A stretch of DNA of 64,000 nt from Pseudomonas silesiensis. Its GTDB lineage: Bacteria > Pseudomonadota > Gammaproteobacteria > Pseudomonadales > Pseudomonadaceae. Location of the stretch: NCBI RefSeq assembly GCF_001661075.1, contig NZ_CP014870.1, forward strand, positions 6,353,501-6,417,500. The letters run 5' to 3'. A program made the translations under genes and the position numbers. Below, one piece after another: positions 40,641 through 48,529 of the stretch. The notes under the pieces are model-generated. The model saw only the letters and a program-made list of their open reading frames with translations. It was not told the DNA's origin and did not search any database. Every line of letters starts with the position of its first letter. Position 1 is the first letter of the stretch.

Positions 40641-41232
40641 CCTTGGACTCCAAAGGGTTTTCCCCCATCAGATTGATCTTGTTCTGCTGCGCAACCCGCA
40701 CGACAAAATTGTTTTCAGCCGTCAGTTTTGCGGCCCAGTCATCGGGGGTGTAGAGCGTCGGGCTCAGGACTCGGCCCAGTTGCTCCTCCAGAGGCATGAG
40801 CCGCTCCATCACTTCACTGTAGTGCAGGCCTTCGCCAATCAGCATGAGATCTATGTCACTGGATGCGTTTGCCTGATCCTTGGCGATGGAACCGTACACA
40901 AATGCCCAGGTGATCTGTTCGGCAAAGGGTTGCAGCGCTTGGCGCAGGGGCTCGGCAATACCAAAGGTTTTGCGGGCGATGCCCAACAGTTCGGCATAGA
41001 TCGGGCAGTCGGGATTGGCTTGGTAGTGAGTCTGGTTACCCTGACGAATCAGGGTCAACACGCCTGCCCGCTGCAATCGGTCCAACTCACGCATGAGGCT
41101 GCCTTTACCGATTTGCGCCCAGCGGGCGATCTCGTTGGCGTAAAAACTCCGGTCCGGCTTGCCGAATAATAAGCCCAGTACTTTTTGCTGAGTGGTTGTG
41201 AACAAGGCTTCGCTGAGGGAAAGATTTTTCAC
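40603..41232 (-). CDS. Winged-helix nucleotidyltransferase (MNT-type) protein
   Basis: 209 residues from a GTG start (VKNLSLSEALFTTTQQKVLGLLFG); a TTG four codons upstream, at the edge of a large palindrome, is the alternative. Residues about 12-75 form a winged helix (SFYANEIARWAQIGKGSLMRELDRLQRAGVLTL); residues 110-190 are a minimal nucleotidyltransferase with GS (114-115) and DxD (126, 128) in VYGSIAKDQANASSDIDLMLIG. In HEPN/MNT modules the MNT protein is the antitoxin and can AMPylate its HEPN partner. The fused DNA-binding domain suggests that it also represses its own operon through the adjacent palindrome; both points are inference. Confidence 0.82.
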   Translation of the reverse strand: MKNLSLSEALFTTTQQKVLGLLFGKPDRSFYANEIARWAQIGKGSLMRELDRLQRAGVLTLIRQGNQTHYQANPDCPIYAELLGIARKTFGIAEPLRQALQPFAEQITWAFVYGSIAKDQANASSDIDLMLIGEGLHYSEVMERLMPLEEQLGRVLSPTLYTPDDWAAKLTAENNFVVRVAQQNKINLMGENPLESKDGQQRESGKPVT

Positions 41233-41243
41233 AATGGCAACCA

Positions 41244-41287
41244 AAGAGTCCCAAAAAGGGAACGATAGGTCCCTTTTTGGGAATCTT
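41244..41287. promoter_or_regulatory. Large palindrome before the nucleotidyltransferase/HEPN operon
   Basis: Arms 41244-41261 and 41270-41287 are complementary at 17 of 18 positions (core TCCCAAAAAGGGA with TCCCTTTTTGGGA) around an eight-base centre ACGATAGG. Each arm is itself nearly symmetric (CCCAAAAAGGG is close to CCCTTTTTGGG reversed). It lies 12 bases before the GTG start. Probable operator; an RNA hairpin is the alternative. Confidence 0.75.
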
Positions 41288-41508
41288 CAACTTTCGCCTG
41301 GTGATGGGTTTTGTGTTTAAACATATATCCGCAGGTACGGAGAGAGGCTACGTAGCCTGGCGTCGCTGCCTACAGAAATGCCGGAATCTGCTGACTGGTG
41401 CGATTTTGCGTTGATGTTTATCGTTTGTGTGTCGTTGCCAACCTCAGCGACCGGGCCTGGAATCCCGAGGTGTTAACGAGGCAAAAGCGCCTTTCATAAC
41501 GTATGCTT

Positions 41509-41632
41509 GCGCACCTTTAATGTGTGCACTCCGTTATGGCGGCTGTGCGCGGGAGACCTTTGTGTCTGCCGGGTTTTGTCCGTTTGCCCGGGTTCCAGCC
41601 TGCGTACAGCTGCCACCCCTTTGGCTGGAACC
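41509..41632 (+). promoter_or_regulatory. Structured leader upstream of the DUF6124 gene
   Basis: Potential stems: GCGCAC (41509-41514) with GTGCGC (41545-41550), enclosing CCG TTATGG CGG; and a perfect ten-base pair GGTTCCAGCC (41591-41600) with GGCTGGAACC (41623-41632). The block is in the 384-base gap between the palindrome and the DUF6124 start. Sequence of this kind recurs, as I recall, before related genes in other pseudomonads. Function unknown; a folded mRNA leader or small RNA is possible. Confidence 0.5.
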
Positions 41633-41670
41633 GAATGGAGCAGCTGAAACTCATTAAATAGAGCTTCACT

Positions 41671-42048
41671 ATGTTCAAAGCTACTCCCAATCCCCCGGAA
41701 ACCGACACCGGTTCCGAAGCTTCCCTCGAAGGCGAAAAACTCAAGGAAGCCGCCGACCGCCTCCTCGCGCACTTCTTCCCCCCGGCTGACGAAAAACCGG
41801 CCAAGCACCGAAAATTTCAGCTCTTCACCGTCTCTCCCGATATCAACACCGAAGCCCTTCTGGCCAACGCCTCCGAAGACCTGCTGTCCATCAGCGCCAT
41901 TGCCGCCGATCTGGCGGACGATGTGGAAGGTTCGCGCCGTTCGGTGGCCTTGGCGCTCAGCCGAATGGCGGATGGTGTGCAGTTGTTGGTGGAGCGGGTG
42001 ATGGATCATCATGAGGCGTTGCAGATGACAGCTCAGGCCAGCGCTTAG
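41671..42048 (+). CDS. DUF6124 family protein (Pseudomonas-specific, unknown function)
   Basis: 125 residues beginning MFKATPNPPETDTGSE. The middle (HRKFQLFTVSPDINTEALLANASEDLLSISAIAADLADDVEGSRRSVALALSRMADGVQLLVERVMDHHE) has the features of the DUF6124 (formerly DUF3077-like) family of small Pseudomonas proteins: a FTVSPDI-type opening, then one or two amphipathic helices. No catalytic residues or signals are seen. Members are often present in several copies per genome and expressed under varied conditions. The structured leader upstream hints at post-transcriptional control. Confidence 0.75.
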   Translation: MFKATPNPPETDTGSEASLEGEKLKEAADRLLAHFFPPADEKPAKHRKFQLFTVSPDINTEALLANASEDLLSISAIAADLADDVEGSRRSVALALSRMADGVQLLVERVMDHHEALQMTAQASA

Positions 42049-42075
42049 CAGTCAGGTCTGCGGTGAGTTGAAGGC

Positions 42076-42105
42076 CGCCTTCGCTGCGGTGCGGCAGCGA
42101 AGGCG
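42076..42105. repeat. Short palindrome between DUF6124 and chpC genes (REP fragment or terminator)
   Basis: CGCCTTCGCTGC and GCAGCGAAGGCG, 12-base arms with a six-base loop. It resembles one arm of the 29741 REPIN and may serve both convergent genes as transcript end. Confidence 0.6.
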
Positions 42106-42110
42106 TCCGG

Positions 42111-42566
42111 TCATATGAGCCCGGCACTCACCAACAACGCCTCCAGCGCCAACAAATCCGGCACCTTCGCCACCTGATCCCCCACCTGCACCGCCGCCTG
42201 TTCCAGGGAACACAACGGCACATCCACATAGCTCAATTGACTGTCGAGCTTGTACGAGCGCGGAATCCCCTGCACCAGCAGCGCAATGAACTTCAACTCC
42301 GGCCGCCCGCCAAGGGCATTGAGGATGACAATCCGCGCCCGCTCACCAATGACGATCTTGTTGCCACACGCCGACTCGAAACTGAGCAATGGAATCTGCC
42401 GGTTACGCCACGCGACCCGCCCGAGATACCAGGGCGGCGTATCAAGATCCAAGGTCCCCGGCTGGTAGTCGATCAGCTCCGCAACGGCGACGTTGGGCAA
42501 GATCAGGTGACGGTCGGCCAGGGGCAACAGCAGTCCGGTGAGGTTGCTGGTGCGGTGCTCAAGCAT
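42111..42566 (-). CDS. chpC: CheW-like protein ChpC
   Basis: 151 residues, a single CheW domain: LLPLADRHLILPNVAVAELIDY at the start, the adaptor core LGRVAWRNRQIPLLSFESACGN in the middle and QGIPRSYKLDSQLSYVDVPL later. CheW proteins couple chemoreceptors to the CheA-type kinase. The ATG overlaps the chpA stop by eight bases, so it is translated with chpA. In P. aeruginosa chpB lies between chpA and chpC; it is missing here. The name chpC is given by position and domain. Confidence 0.88.
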   Translation of the reverse strand: MLEHRTSNLTGLLLPLADRHLILPNVAVAELIDYQPGTLDLDTPPWYLGRVAWRNRQIPLLSFESACGNKIVIGERARIVILNALGGRPELKFIALLVQGIPRSYKLDSQLSYVDVPLCSLEQAAVQVGDQVAKVPDLLALEALLVSAGLI

Positions 42567-45500
42567 GGGTCTTGCTCCACAGGGCGATGCTTTCGAGCAG
42601 TACCGATTCCTGGTACGGCTTGCCGAGGTAGTCGTTGACGCCGATGGCCATGGCGCGGTCGCGGTGTTTCTGGCCGGTGCGCGAGGTGATCATGATGATC
42701 GGCAGGTGCTGCAAGCGTTCGTCCGCGCGCACCCGGGTCGCAACTTCGAAGCCGTCCATGCGCGGCATTTCGATGTCCAGCAGCATCAGGTCCGGCTGGT
42801 GTTCTTCGAGCAACAGCATGGCGTCGACGCCGTCCTTGGCGGTCAGCACGTTCATGCCGTGGCGTTCGAGCAAACGGCTGGTGACCTTGCGCACAGTGAC
42901 CGAATCGTCGACCACCAGCACCAGCAACGGCTTGTGCGGTTCGGGTTCCGTGTCCTGAGCCAGTGGTCGTGGCGGCACACGCGCCTGCATGGCGCGGATC
43001 GGTGCCAGCAGATCGACAATCAGCACCACCCGGCCATCCCCCAGGATCGTTGCCCCGGACAAACCCTGTACCGCTGCGAACTGCGGACCGAGACTCTTTA
43101 CCACGATCTCGCGAGTGCCGGCCATGGCATCGACCTGCACGGCAATGTGTCGCTCGTTGCACTGCACCAGCAACACCGGCAGCGGCAGGCTCTGGCCCAG
43201 CAGCTTCGGCCGGCTGGTGGTCTTGAGCAATTCACCGAGGTAGCGCAGCTCGTAGTGTTGCCCGGCGTATTTGTAGGTCGGCGGATCGAGCCGGTAATGC
43301 CCTTCCAGTTCGTTGGGCAACACGCGCACGATACCGTCGATGGTATTCAGCGGGATCGCATATTGATCCTCCCCGCACTGCACCATCAGCGCCCGGTTGA
43401 CCGATACGGTGAACGGCAAGCGAATGCGAAAGTGCACGCCCTGCCCCGGCACGGAGTCGATGCTCATCGTGCCGCCAAGTTGCCGGACTTCTTCGTGAAC
43501 CACGTCCATGCCGACGCCCCGCCCGGAAATCTGGGTGATTTTCTCTGCGGTGGAGAACCCCGGCTGCAGGATGAATTGCAGCACGTCGCGGTCGCTGATG
43601 TCGCTGTCCGGCGCCAGCAGGCCGCGCTTGATCGCCTTGCGCCGGACCGCGTCCAGCGGCACACCGGCACCGTCGTCGCGGATGTCGAAAATGATGTCGC
43701 CGCCCTCTCGCGACAGGTCGAGGGTGACCCGTCCCTGAGCCGGTTTACCCGCCGCGATACGCACCTCGGCGGACTCCAGACCGTGGTCCACGGCATTGCG
43801 CAGCATGTGCTCCAGCGGCGGCGCCATGCGTTCGAGCACGTTGCGGTCCATCTCGCCTTCAGGGTTGCCGACGACGAACTCCACGTCTTTGCCCAGTTCG
43901 CTGGAGACTTGACGGACGATGCGTTTCAAGCGCGGCAGCATGCGCTCGAACGGCACCATGCGCGTACGCATCAGGCCTTCCTGCAGTTCGGTGTTGATGC
44001 GGCCCTGCTGTTGCAGCAGGTTGTCCGCGTCCTGATTGCGCCGGTCGAGCGTTTCCTTGAGGTCGAGCAGGTCGGAGGCGGATTCGAACAGCGCACGCGA
44101 CAGTTGCTGCAACTGCGAATGACGGTCCATTTCCAGCGGATCGAATTCTTCGTAGCCCAGGCGTTCGGCGTCGACCTGCTGACGGCTGAGAATCCGCCCC
44201 TGGGTTTCGGTATCGAGGCGGCGCAACTGGTCGCGCATGCGCTCGATCGTGGTTTCCATCTCGCTCAAGGCCACGCGCGCATCGTTGACCTGTTGCTCGA
44301 TCCGGCCCCGGAAGATCGACGTTTCGCCGGCCAGGTTGACCAGGTCGTCGAGCAGTTCCGCCGAGACCTTGACCATGTCGGCGCCGGCCTCTGGCGGCAG
44401 CGCGACGGGCTCGGGCTTGGGCGTTGCGAGTGCTGCAACCGACGCTTCAGGCACGGCTGGGTGGCTGAAATTCCTGATCGCGTCGATCAGTTGATCGGCC
44501 GCGGGCAACGGGGTCCCGGCGCGAGTTGCGTCGAGCATTTGCGCCAGGCGGTCATGGCTGCTCTGCAGCAGCGCGAACAAGGCGGGGGTGGGTTGCAGCA
44601 CGCCAGTGGACAGGCCTTCGTAGAGAAATTCCAGCTCATGGGCGAGGTCGCCGATCGGGACGATCTCCACCATCCGCGCGCCACCCTTGAGGGTGTGCAG
44701 GTCGCGCAACAGGGTTTCCACTTCCTGATGATGGGTCGGTTCGGCTTGCCAGCGCGCCAATGCCGCGCCAGAGTTTTCAATGATGTCGAAACCTTCCTCG
44801 AGGAAGATGTCCTGCAGCTCGGGGTCATGGGCGGCCGAATCATTCGCCGGCTCGGGCTCGACCCGCTCGAGGGTACTGACATTGTCCTGACGGAATTGGC
44901 GTATGAGGTCGATCAGTTCGCCCGGATCGGCCAATGGCTGCTGGTTTTGTAATTGTTCAAGCATCGCTGCGAGCCGGTCATGGCTGTGTTGCAGCAGTTG
45001 CGCCAACACGTCGCCATGACTGAAACGGCGATCGACCAGGCCTTGGTAAAGGTTTTCCAGCTCGTGGGCCAGGTCTCCGACGGGCTCGACTTCGGCCATT
45101 CGCGCACCGCCCTTTAGGGTGTGCAGGTCTCGCTGCAGGGACAACAGCGGCGCGGCGTTGTCCGGGTCGCCCAGCCAGCGCTGCAGGGCCTGGCCGGCGC
45201 TTTCGAGGATGTCCACCGCTTCTTCGAGGAAGATGGCGACGATCTCATCGTCCAGCTCGACTCCGCGACCCCCTGTAGGAGCTGGCTTGCCAGCGAAGGT
45301 CTCAAAGGCACCGCGTTTATCCACTAAAAACGCGTCATCGTTAACGCCACGATCCCCTGTAGGAGCTGGCTTGCCAGCGAAAGGCTCACAGTCGCCGCGT
45401 TTGTCCATTAAAAACGCGTCATCGTTAACGCCACGATCCCCTGTAGGAGCTGGCTTGCCAGCGAAGGACTCACAGTCGCCGCGTTTATCCATTAAAAACG

Positions 45501-48498
45501 CGTCATCGTTAACGCCACGATCCCCTGTAGGAGCTGGCTTTCCAGCTCCTACAGGGGTCTGTGCCAGTTCAGCCGTGACGCTGCCGAGCTCGCGAATGCT
45601 CAGGGTCCGGCTGCCGTCGCTACGGATCAGGCCCATGGCCGAGGGATCGAGGCTCTCATCGAGCAAGCCGCGCAAGGCCTGGATCCGCTCTGGCTGCGGG
45701 CTGACTTCCTGGCCCGCGGCCAGCTCGTCGAGCATGTTGATCAGCGCTTCGTGGGCACTTTGTGCCTCGTGAAAAAACCGCTCACTGACCGCCAGGCTGC
45801 TTTCCTCCACCGCACCGTAGAGGTCGAGCAAGGCTTCGCAGAGTTCATCCACCGGGTGCAGATCGGCCAGGTGCGCGCCTTCCCCCAGGGTGGTCAATTC
45901 GTCCAGCAGTGCGCTGAGTTCCTGGCGCTCGCCGGGATGTTGCTGCCAACGCCGCAACAGGCTTTCGGCGTCCAGCAGAATGTCCATGCCCTGGGCGAGA
46001 AAGTTGTTGATCAATTGCGGATCACGCTTGATGCGCAGCCTGGTATTGGGTGCGCTCGACAGGCTTTGCAGACGCTCGGCCAGCAACGCCTGGGTGCGCT
46101 CGATCAATGAGGAGGCTCCGGCAATCCCGGCCAATGGATTGCGCTTGAGTTGCCGCAGCCCGAGACGGAACAATCCTTCAGCCTCCCGCAACAGCTCGAT
46201 TTCATCCAGATCCAGCGCGAGCAGGTGTGCCTTGTACTCCCTGGTCAGTTGATCCAGCGGCGCCGCCAGCTCGGCAATCGGCAAAACGCCGGCCATCGAG
46301 GCACTACCCTTGAGGGTGTGCAAGGCCCGCTGCAACTCATCGCTGGCCTGCAGCGGCAGCTGCTCGGCGGCCCGATCGAGAAAGCGGTTGAGGCTGCCCA
46401 AATGGGTTTGCGCTTCGTTGCGGAAAATCTCCAGCAACACCGGATCAAGGGCCGCAACCTCCTGCGTGATCTCATCCGCCGGTGGTTCATCGCCCTTGAC
46501 CGGTGCTTGGGCAGGCGCGGCCAACTGATCGAAATCGTTGCGATGGCGCTGCTCCAGGACCTCGGCGGTTTCGTCGAGGAACACTTCCCGCCGCTCTTCA
46601 TCCACCCGCTCTTCGCCGACCGGCGGCGGCAACAGGCTGCCGGGGGTGGTCAAGGCAGGCGGGTTGACGGCAGATACGGGACTGGCCAGCACATCGGCCA
46701 GGGTCTGCAGGATGGCAGGATCGTCCAGTTCCTGATGATCGCGCATGAGCCGTGCCTGCGTCGGGCTGAGCACCTCTTCGAGCACCGGCACCTGTTGCTC
46801 GCTGGGGAAAAAGCCGAGGGAGGCCAGGCTTTTTTGCGCGACGTCGAGCAGGTGTTCGCCCGGCGCCTCCGGGTCGTCGCCAAGGCGCTCCAGGTAGTAA
46901 TCGATGCTGGTCATGACGTCAGCCAGGCTGTCGAGATCCTGCCATCCAGGGTGACCCGGATCCAGCAACAAATGCTCGTGGATAAACTGGTTGCAGGTTT
47001 CGATCAGGCTCGCCGCGCGGCTCAATCGAATCATCGCCAGCGCGCCGCGAACCTGGGTCAGCAAGGCTGGCAATGCCTGCAGGTGCTGGCGATCCCAATC
47101 GGCGTCGATGTAGTCGACGATCATGTCCTTGGCCTGTTGCAGGCAAATGCGCGCTTCCTTGATCACGATCTGGTGGATCTGCGTCAAATCGGTGGTCGGC
47201 AGGCGGCTTTCTTCCTGGCTTTGCGGCTCGACGGTGCCGACCATGCCGGCCAGGGTCGCTTCGACGTAGAGCAAGGCGCCGGCGACGTCCATCAGGATCG
47301 CGTCATTGGGCTCACGCTGGCCTTGGGCAAGGCTCAGCACCACCGCCAACTGATCGATGATGACCTTGCGTGGCTGGCCGAAACCAAGCACCGCCAGGGT
47401 GTCGGCGATTTGCCGCAGCGGCGCCAGCAAGCTGTCGAGGTCCGAGGTGTGCTGGCGGTCGCTGCGCACAAACAGGTCGAGGCGCTCCTTGACCCGCACC
47501 AGTTCTTCGCACAACGCCGCCAACACCGAGCGCATGGCGTCGCGGTCGGGGCCGGCCAGCCGTGCCCGTTCTTCTTCGACCATTGCACTGTCAGGCAGCG
47601 CATCGTCCAGTCCGTAGCGATCTTTCATGGTCAGCATCTGCCCGGTGGGATGTTCGGTCTTGGCAATGTAAAACAGCAAACGCTTGAGCAACGCCGGCGG
47701 TGCCGGCTGATTGATGCCGGGCATGCCTTGTTCAAGCAGGCGTTTGAGCTCCAGGTCGGTCTCCTTGAACAGGCTACGCAAGGCCGGGCTGTTGGCAATC
47801 ACCCCGGCGCGCATGCCTTCGACCAGCGCCGAAGCGACTTGCCACAACGGCCCCAGGGGCGCAGCGCCACACAGCCCTTCCAGACGCGAAAACACCTTGG
47901 TCAGATACCCGAGAACAGTCTCGTCATCCTGCTCGCGCAGCAATCCGGTCAGGGCCATCTGCAACATCTGCCGCAGCTTGCGTAGCACATCAGGTAAATC
48001 CGCCGGTTCCAGCAAGGCCAGAGCCTCTTCATCCAATGGCGGCAGGTCCGGCAATTGCGCAAGGAACAGACTGGTTTCCGATAACAGGCTTTCGCCTCGG
48101 GCGCCACGCAGATCGTTGATCAGCGGCAACATCACCAGCGGCAGGTCCCGACGGGCGCCCTGCACCCGGTCGAGGTAGATCGGCAGTTGCCCGAGGGCCT
48201 GCAGCAACAGATGGATCGCCTCATCGCGATGGCCGACGCGGTTATGCAACAGGGCACTGGTCAATTGCTCCATTTCTTCGGCGAACAGCGCCGCGCCGTA
48301 GAACTCGACCATCCGCAAGCTGCCATGAACCTGATGGATGCAGGCCAGGCATTCGCTCAGGGCGTGCGTCGCCTGCGGATCATCCAGCAAGGTCACGATC
48401 GCCTGATGCGCCACTTTCAACGTTTCGGCAATCTCGCCCTTGACCCACTCGAGGGCCACATAGTCGTGCCGATCACCCATAACCACTCCACTTTGCAC
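42559..48498 (-). CDS. chpA: ChpA hybrid chemotaxis-type kinase with an in-frame REP-derived repeat
   Basis: 1979 residues, the central kinase of the Pil-Chp pathway that controls type IV pili. In order: an Xpt/HPt region near residue 53 (IHQVHGSLRMVEF), further helical segments, HPt domains with LHTLKGSASM near 727, LHTLKGGARMAE near 1127 and LHTLKGGARMVE near 1266; dimerisation near 1376 (AELLDDLVNLAGE); ATPase with HMLRNAVDHGLES near 1566; a CheW domain from about 1700; and a C-terminal receiver (VVDDSVTVRKVTSRLLERHG near 1861, phospho-Asp in LMLLDIEMPRMDG). Residues about 980-1075, between two HPt domains, are a translated tandem repeat of REP DNA (28-residue period, AGKPAPTG...NDDAFL). 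The frame is intact. Confidence 0.95.
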   Translation of the reverse strand: MQSGVVMGDRHDYVALEWVKGEIAETLKVAHQAIVTLLDDPQATHALSECLACIHQVHGSLRMVEFYGAALFAEEMEQLTSALLHNRVGHRDEAIHLLLQALGQLPIYLDRVQGARRDLPLVMLPLINDLRGARGESLLSETSLFLAQLPDLPPLDEEALALLEPADLPDVLRKLRQMLQMALTGLLREQDDETVLGYLTKVFSRLEGLCGAAPLGPLWQVASALVEGMRAGVIANSPALRSLFKETDLELKRLLEQGMPGINQPAPPALLKRLLFYIAKTEHPTGQMLTMKDRYGLDDALPDSAMVEEERARLAGPDRDAMRSVLAALCEELVRVKERLDLFVRSDRQHTSDLDSLLAPLRQIADTLAVLGFGQPRKVIIDQLAVVLSLAQGQREPNDAILMDVAGALLYVEATLAGMVGTVEPQSQEESRLPTTDLTQIHQIVIKEARICLQQAKDMIVDYIDADWDRQHLQALPALLTQVRGALAMIRLSRAASLIETCNQFIHEHLLLDPGHPGWQDLDSLADVMTSIDYYLERLGDDPEAPGEHLLDVAQKSLASLGFFPSEQQVPVLEEVLSPTQARLMRDHQELDDPAILQTLADVLASPVSAVNPPALTTPGSLLPPPVGEERVDEERREVFLDETAEVLEQRHRNDFDQLAAPAQAPVKGDEPPADEITQEVAALDPVLLEIFRNEAQTHLGSLNRFLDRAAEQLPLQASDELQRALHTLKGSASMAGVLPIAELAAPLDQLTREYKAHLLALDLDEIELLREAEGLFRLGLRQLKRNPLAGIAGASSLIERTQALLAERLQSLSSAPNTRLRIKRDPQLINNFLAQGMDILLDAESLLRRWQQHPGERQELSALLDELTTLGEGAHLADLHPVDELCEALLDLYGAVEESSLAVSERFFHEAQSAHEALINMLDELAAGQEVSPQPERIQALRGLLDESLDPSAMGLIRSDGSRTLSIRELGSVTAELAQTPVGAGKPAPTGDRGVNDDAFLMDKRGDCESFAGKPAPTGDRGVNDDAFLMDKRGDCEPFAGKPAPTGDRGVNDDAFLVDKRGAFETFAGKPAPTGGRGVELDDEIVAIFLEEAVDILESAGQALQRWLGDPDNAAPLLSLQRDLHTLKGGARMAEVEPVGDLAHELENLYQGLVDRRFSHGDVLAQLLQHSHDRLAAMLEQLQNQQPLADPGELIDLIRQFRQDNVSTLERVEPEPANDSAAHDPELQDIFLEEGFDIIENSGAALARWQAEPTHHQEVETLLRDLHTLKGGARMVEIVPIGDLAHELEFLYEGLSTGVLQPTPALFALLQSSHDRLAQMLDATRAGTPLPAADQLIDAIRNFSHPAVPEASVAALATPKPEPVALPPEAGADMVKVSAELLDDLVNLAGETSIFRGRIEQQVNDARVALSEMETTIERMRDQLRRLDTETQGRILSRQQVDAERLGYEEFDPLEMDRHSQLQQLSRALFESASDLLDLKETLDRRNQDADNLLQQQGRINTELQEGLMRTRMVPFERMLPRLKRIVRQVSSELGKDVEFVVGNPEGEMDRNVLERMAPPLEHMLRNAVDHGLESAEVRIAAGKPAQGRVTLDLSREGGDIIFDIRDDGAGVPLDAVRRKAIKRGLLAPDSDISDRDVLQFILQPGFSTAEKITQISGRGVGMDVVHEEVRQLGGTMSIDSVPGQGVHFRIRLPFTVSVNRALMVQCGEDQYAIPLNTIDGIVRVLPNELEGHYRLDPPTYKYAGQHYELRYLGELLKTTSRPKLLGQSLPLPVLLVQCNERHIAVQVDAMAGTREIVVKSLGPQFAAVQGLSGATILGDGRVVLIVDLLAPIRAMQARVPPRPLAQDTEPEPHKPLLVLVVDDSVTVRKVTSRLLERHGMNVLTAKDGVDAMLLLEEHQPDLMLLDIEMPRMDGFEVATRVRADERLQHLPIIMITSRTGQKHRDRAMAIGVNDYLGKPYQESVLLESIALWSKTHA
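45270..45557 (-). repeat. Tandem 84-bp REP array inside the chpA coding region
   Basis: The core CTGTAGGAGCTGGCTTGCCA starts at 45273, 45357, 45441 and 45525, an exact 84-base period. Units 2 to 4 are nearly identical, including the spacer with AAAAACGCGTCATCGTTAAC. The fourth unit is cut short and closes as a perfect hairpin: CCCCTGTAGGAGCTGG (45522-45537), CTTT, CCAGCTCCTACAGGGG (45542-45557). 84 is a multiple of three, so chpA remains open. Confidence 0.95.
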
Positions 48499-48529
48499 CC
48501 CAATCAGGAATCAAATGCCCCAGGGCCCT

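Noticed and set aside
41427..41657. 76-codon open frame before the DUF6124 gene
   Set aside because: It has no ribosome-binding site or family; its Cys/Pro-rich composition fits translated structured RNA, so the segment is treated as a leader.
42538..44952. 804-codon open frame on the plus strand opposite chpA
   Set aside because: It mirrors the high-GC chpA reading frame, has no family features and is a shadow of the kinase gene.
45270..45557. CRISPR-like regular repeats
   Set aside because: The units are contiguous 84-bp copies with near-identical spacers, carry REP cores, lie inside chpA, and no cas genes are near.
46150..47985. 611-codon open frame on the plus strand opposite chpA
   Set aside because: Antisense shadow; the chpA product on the minus strand has clear domains while this one has none.
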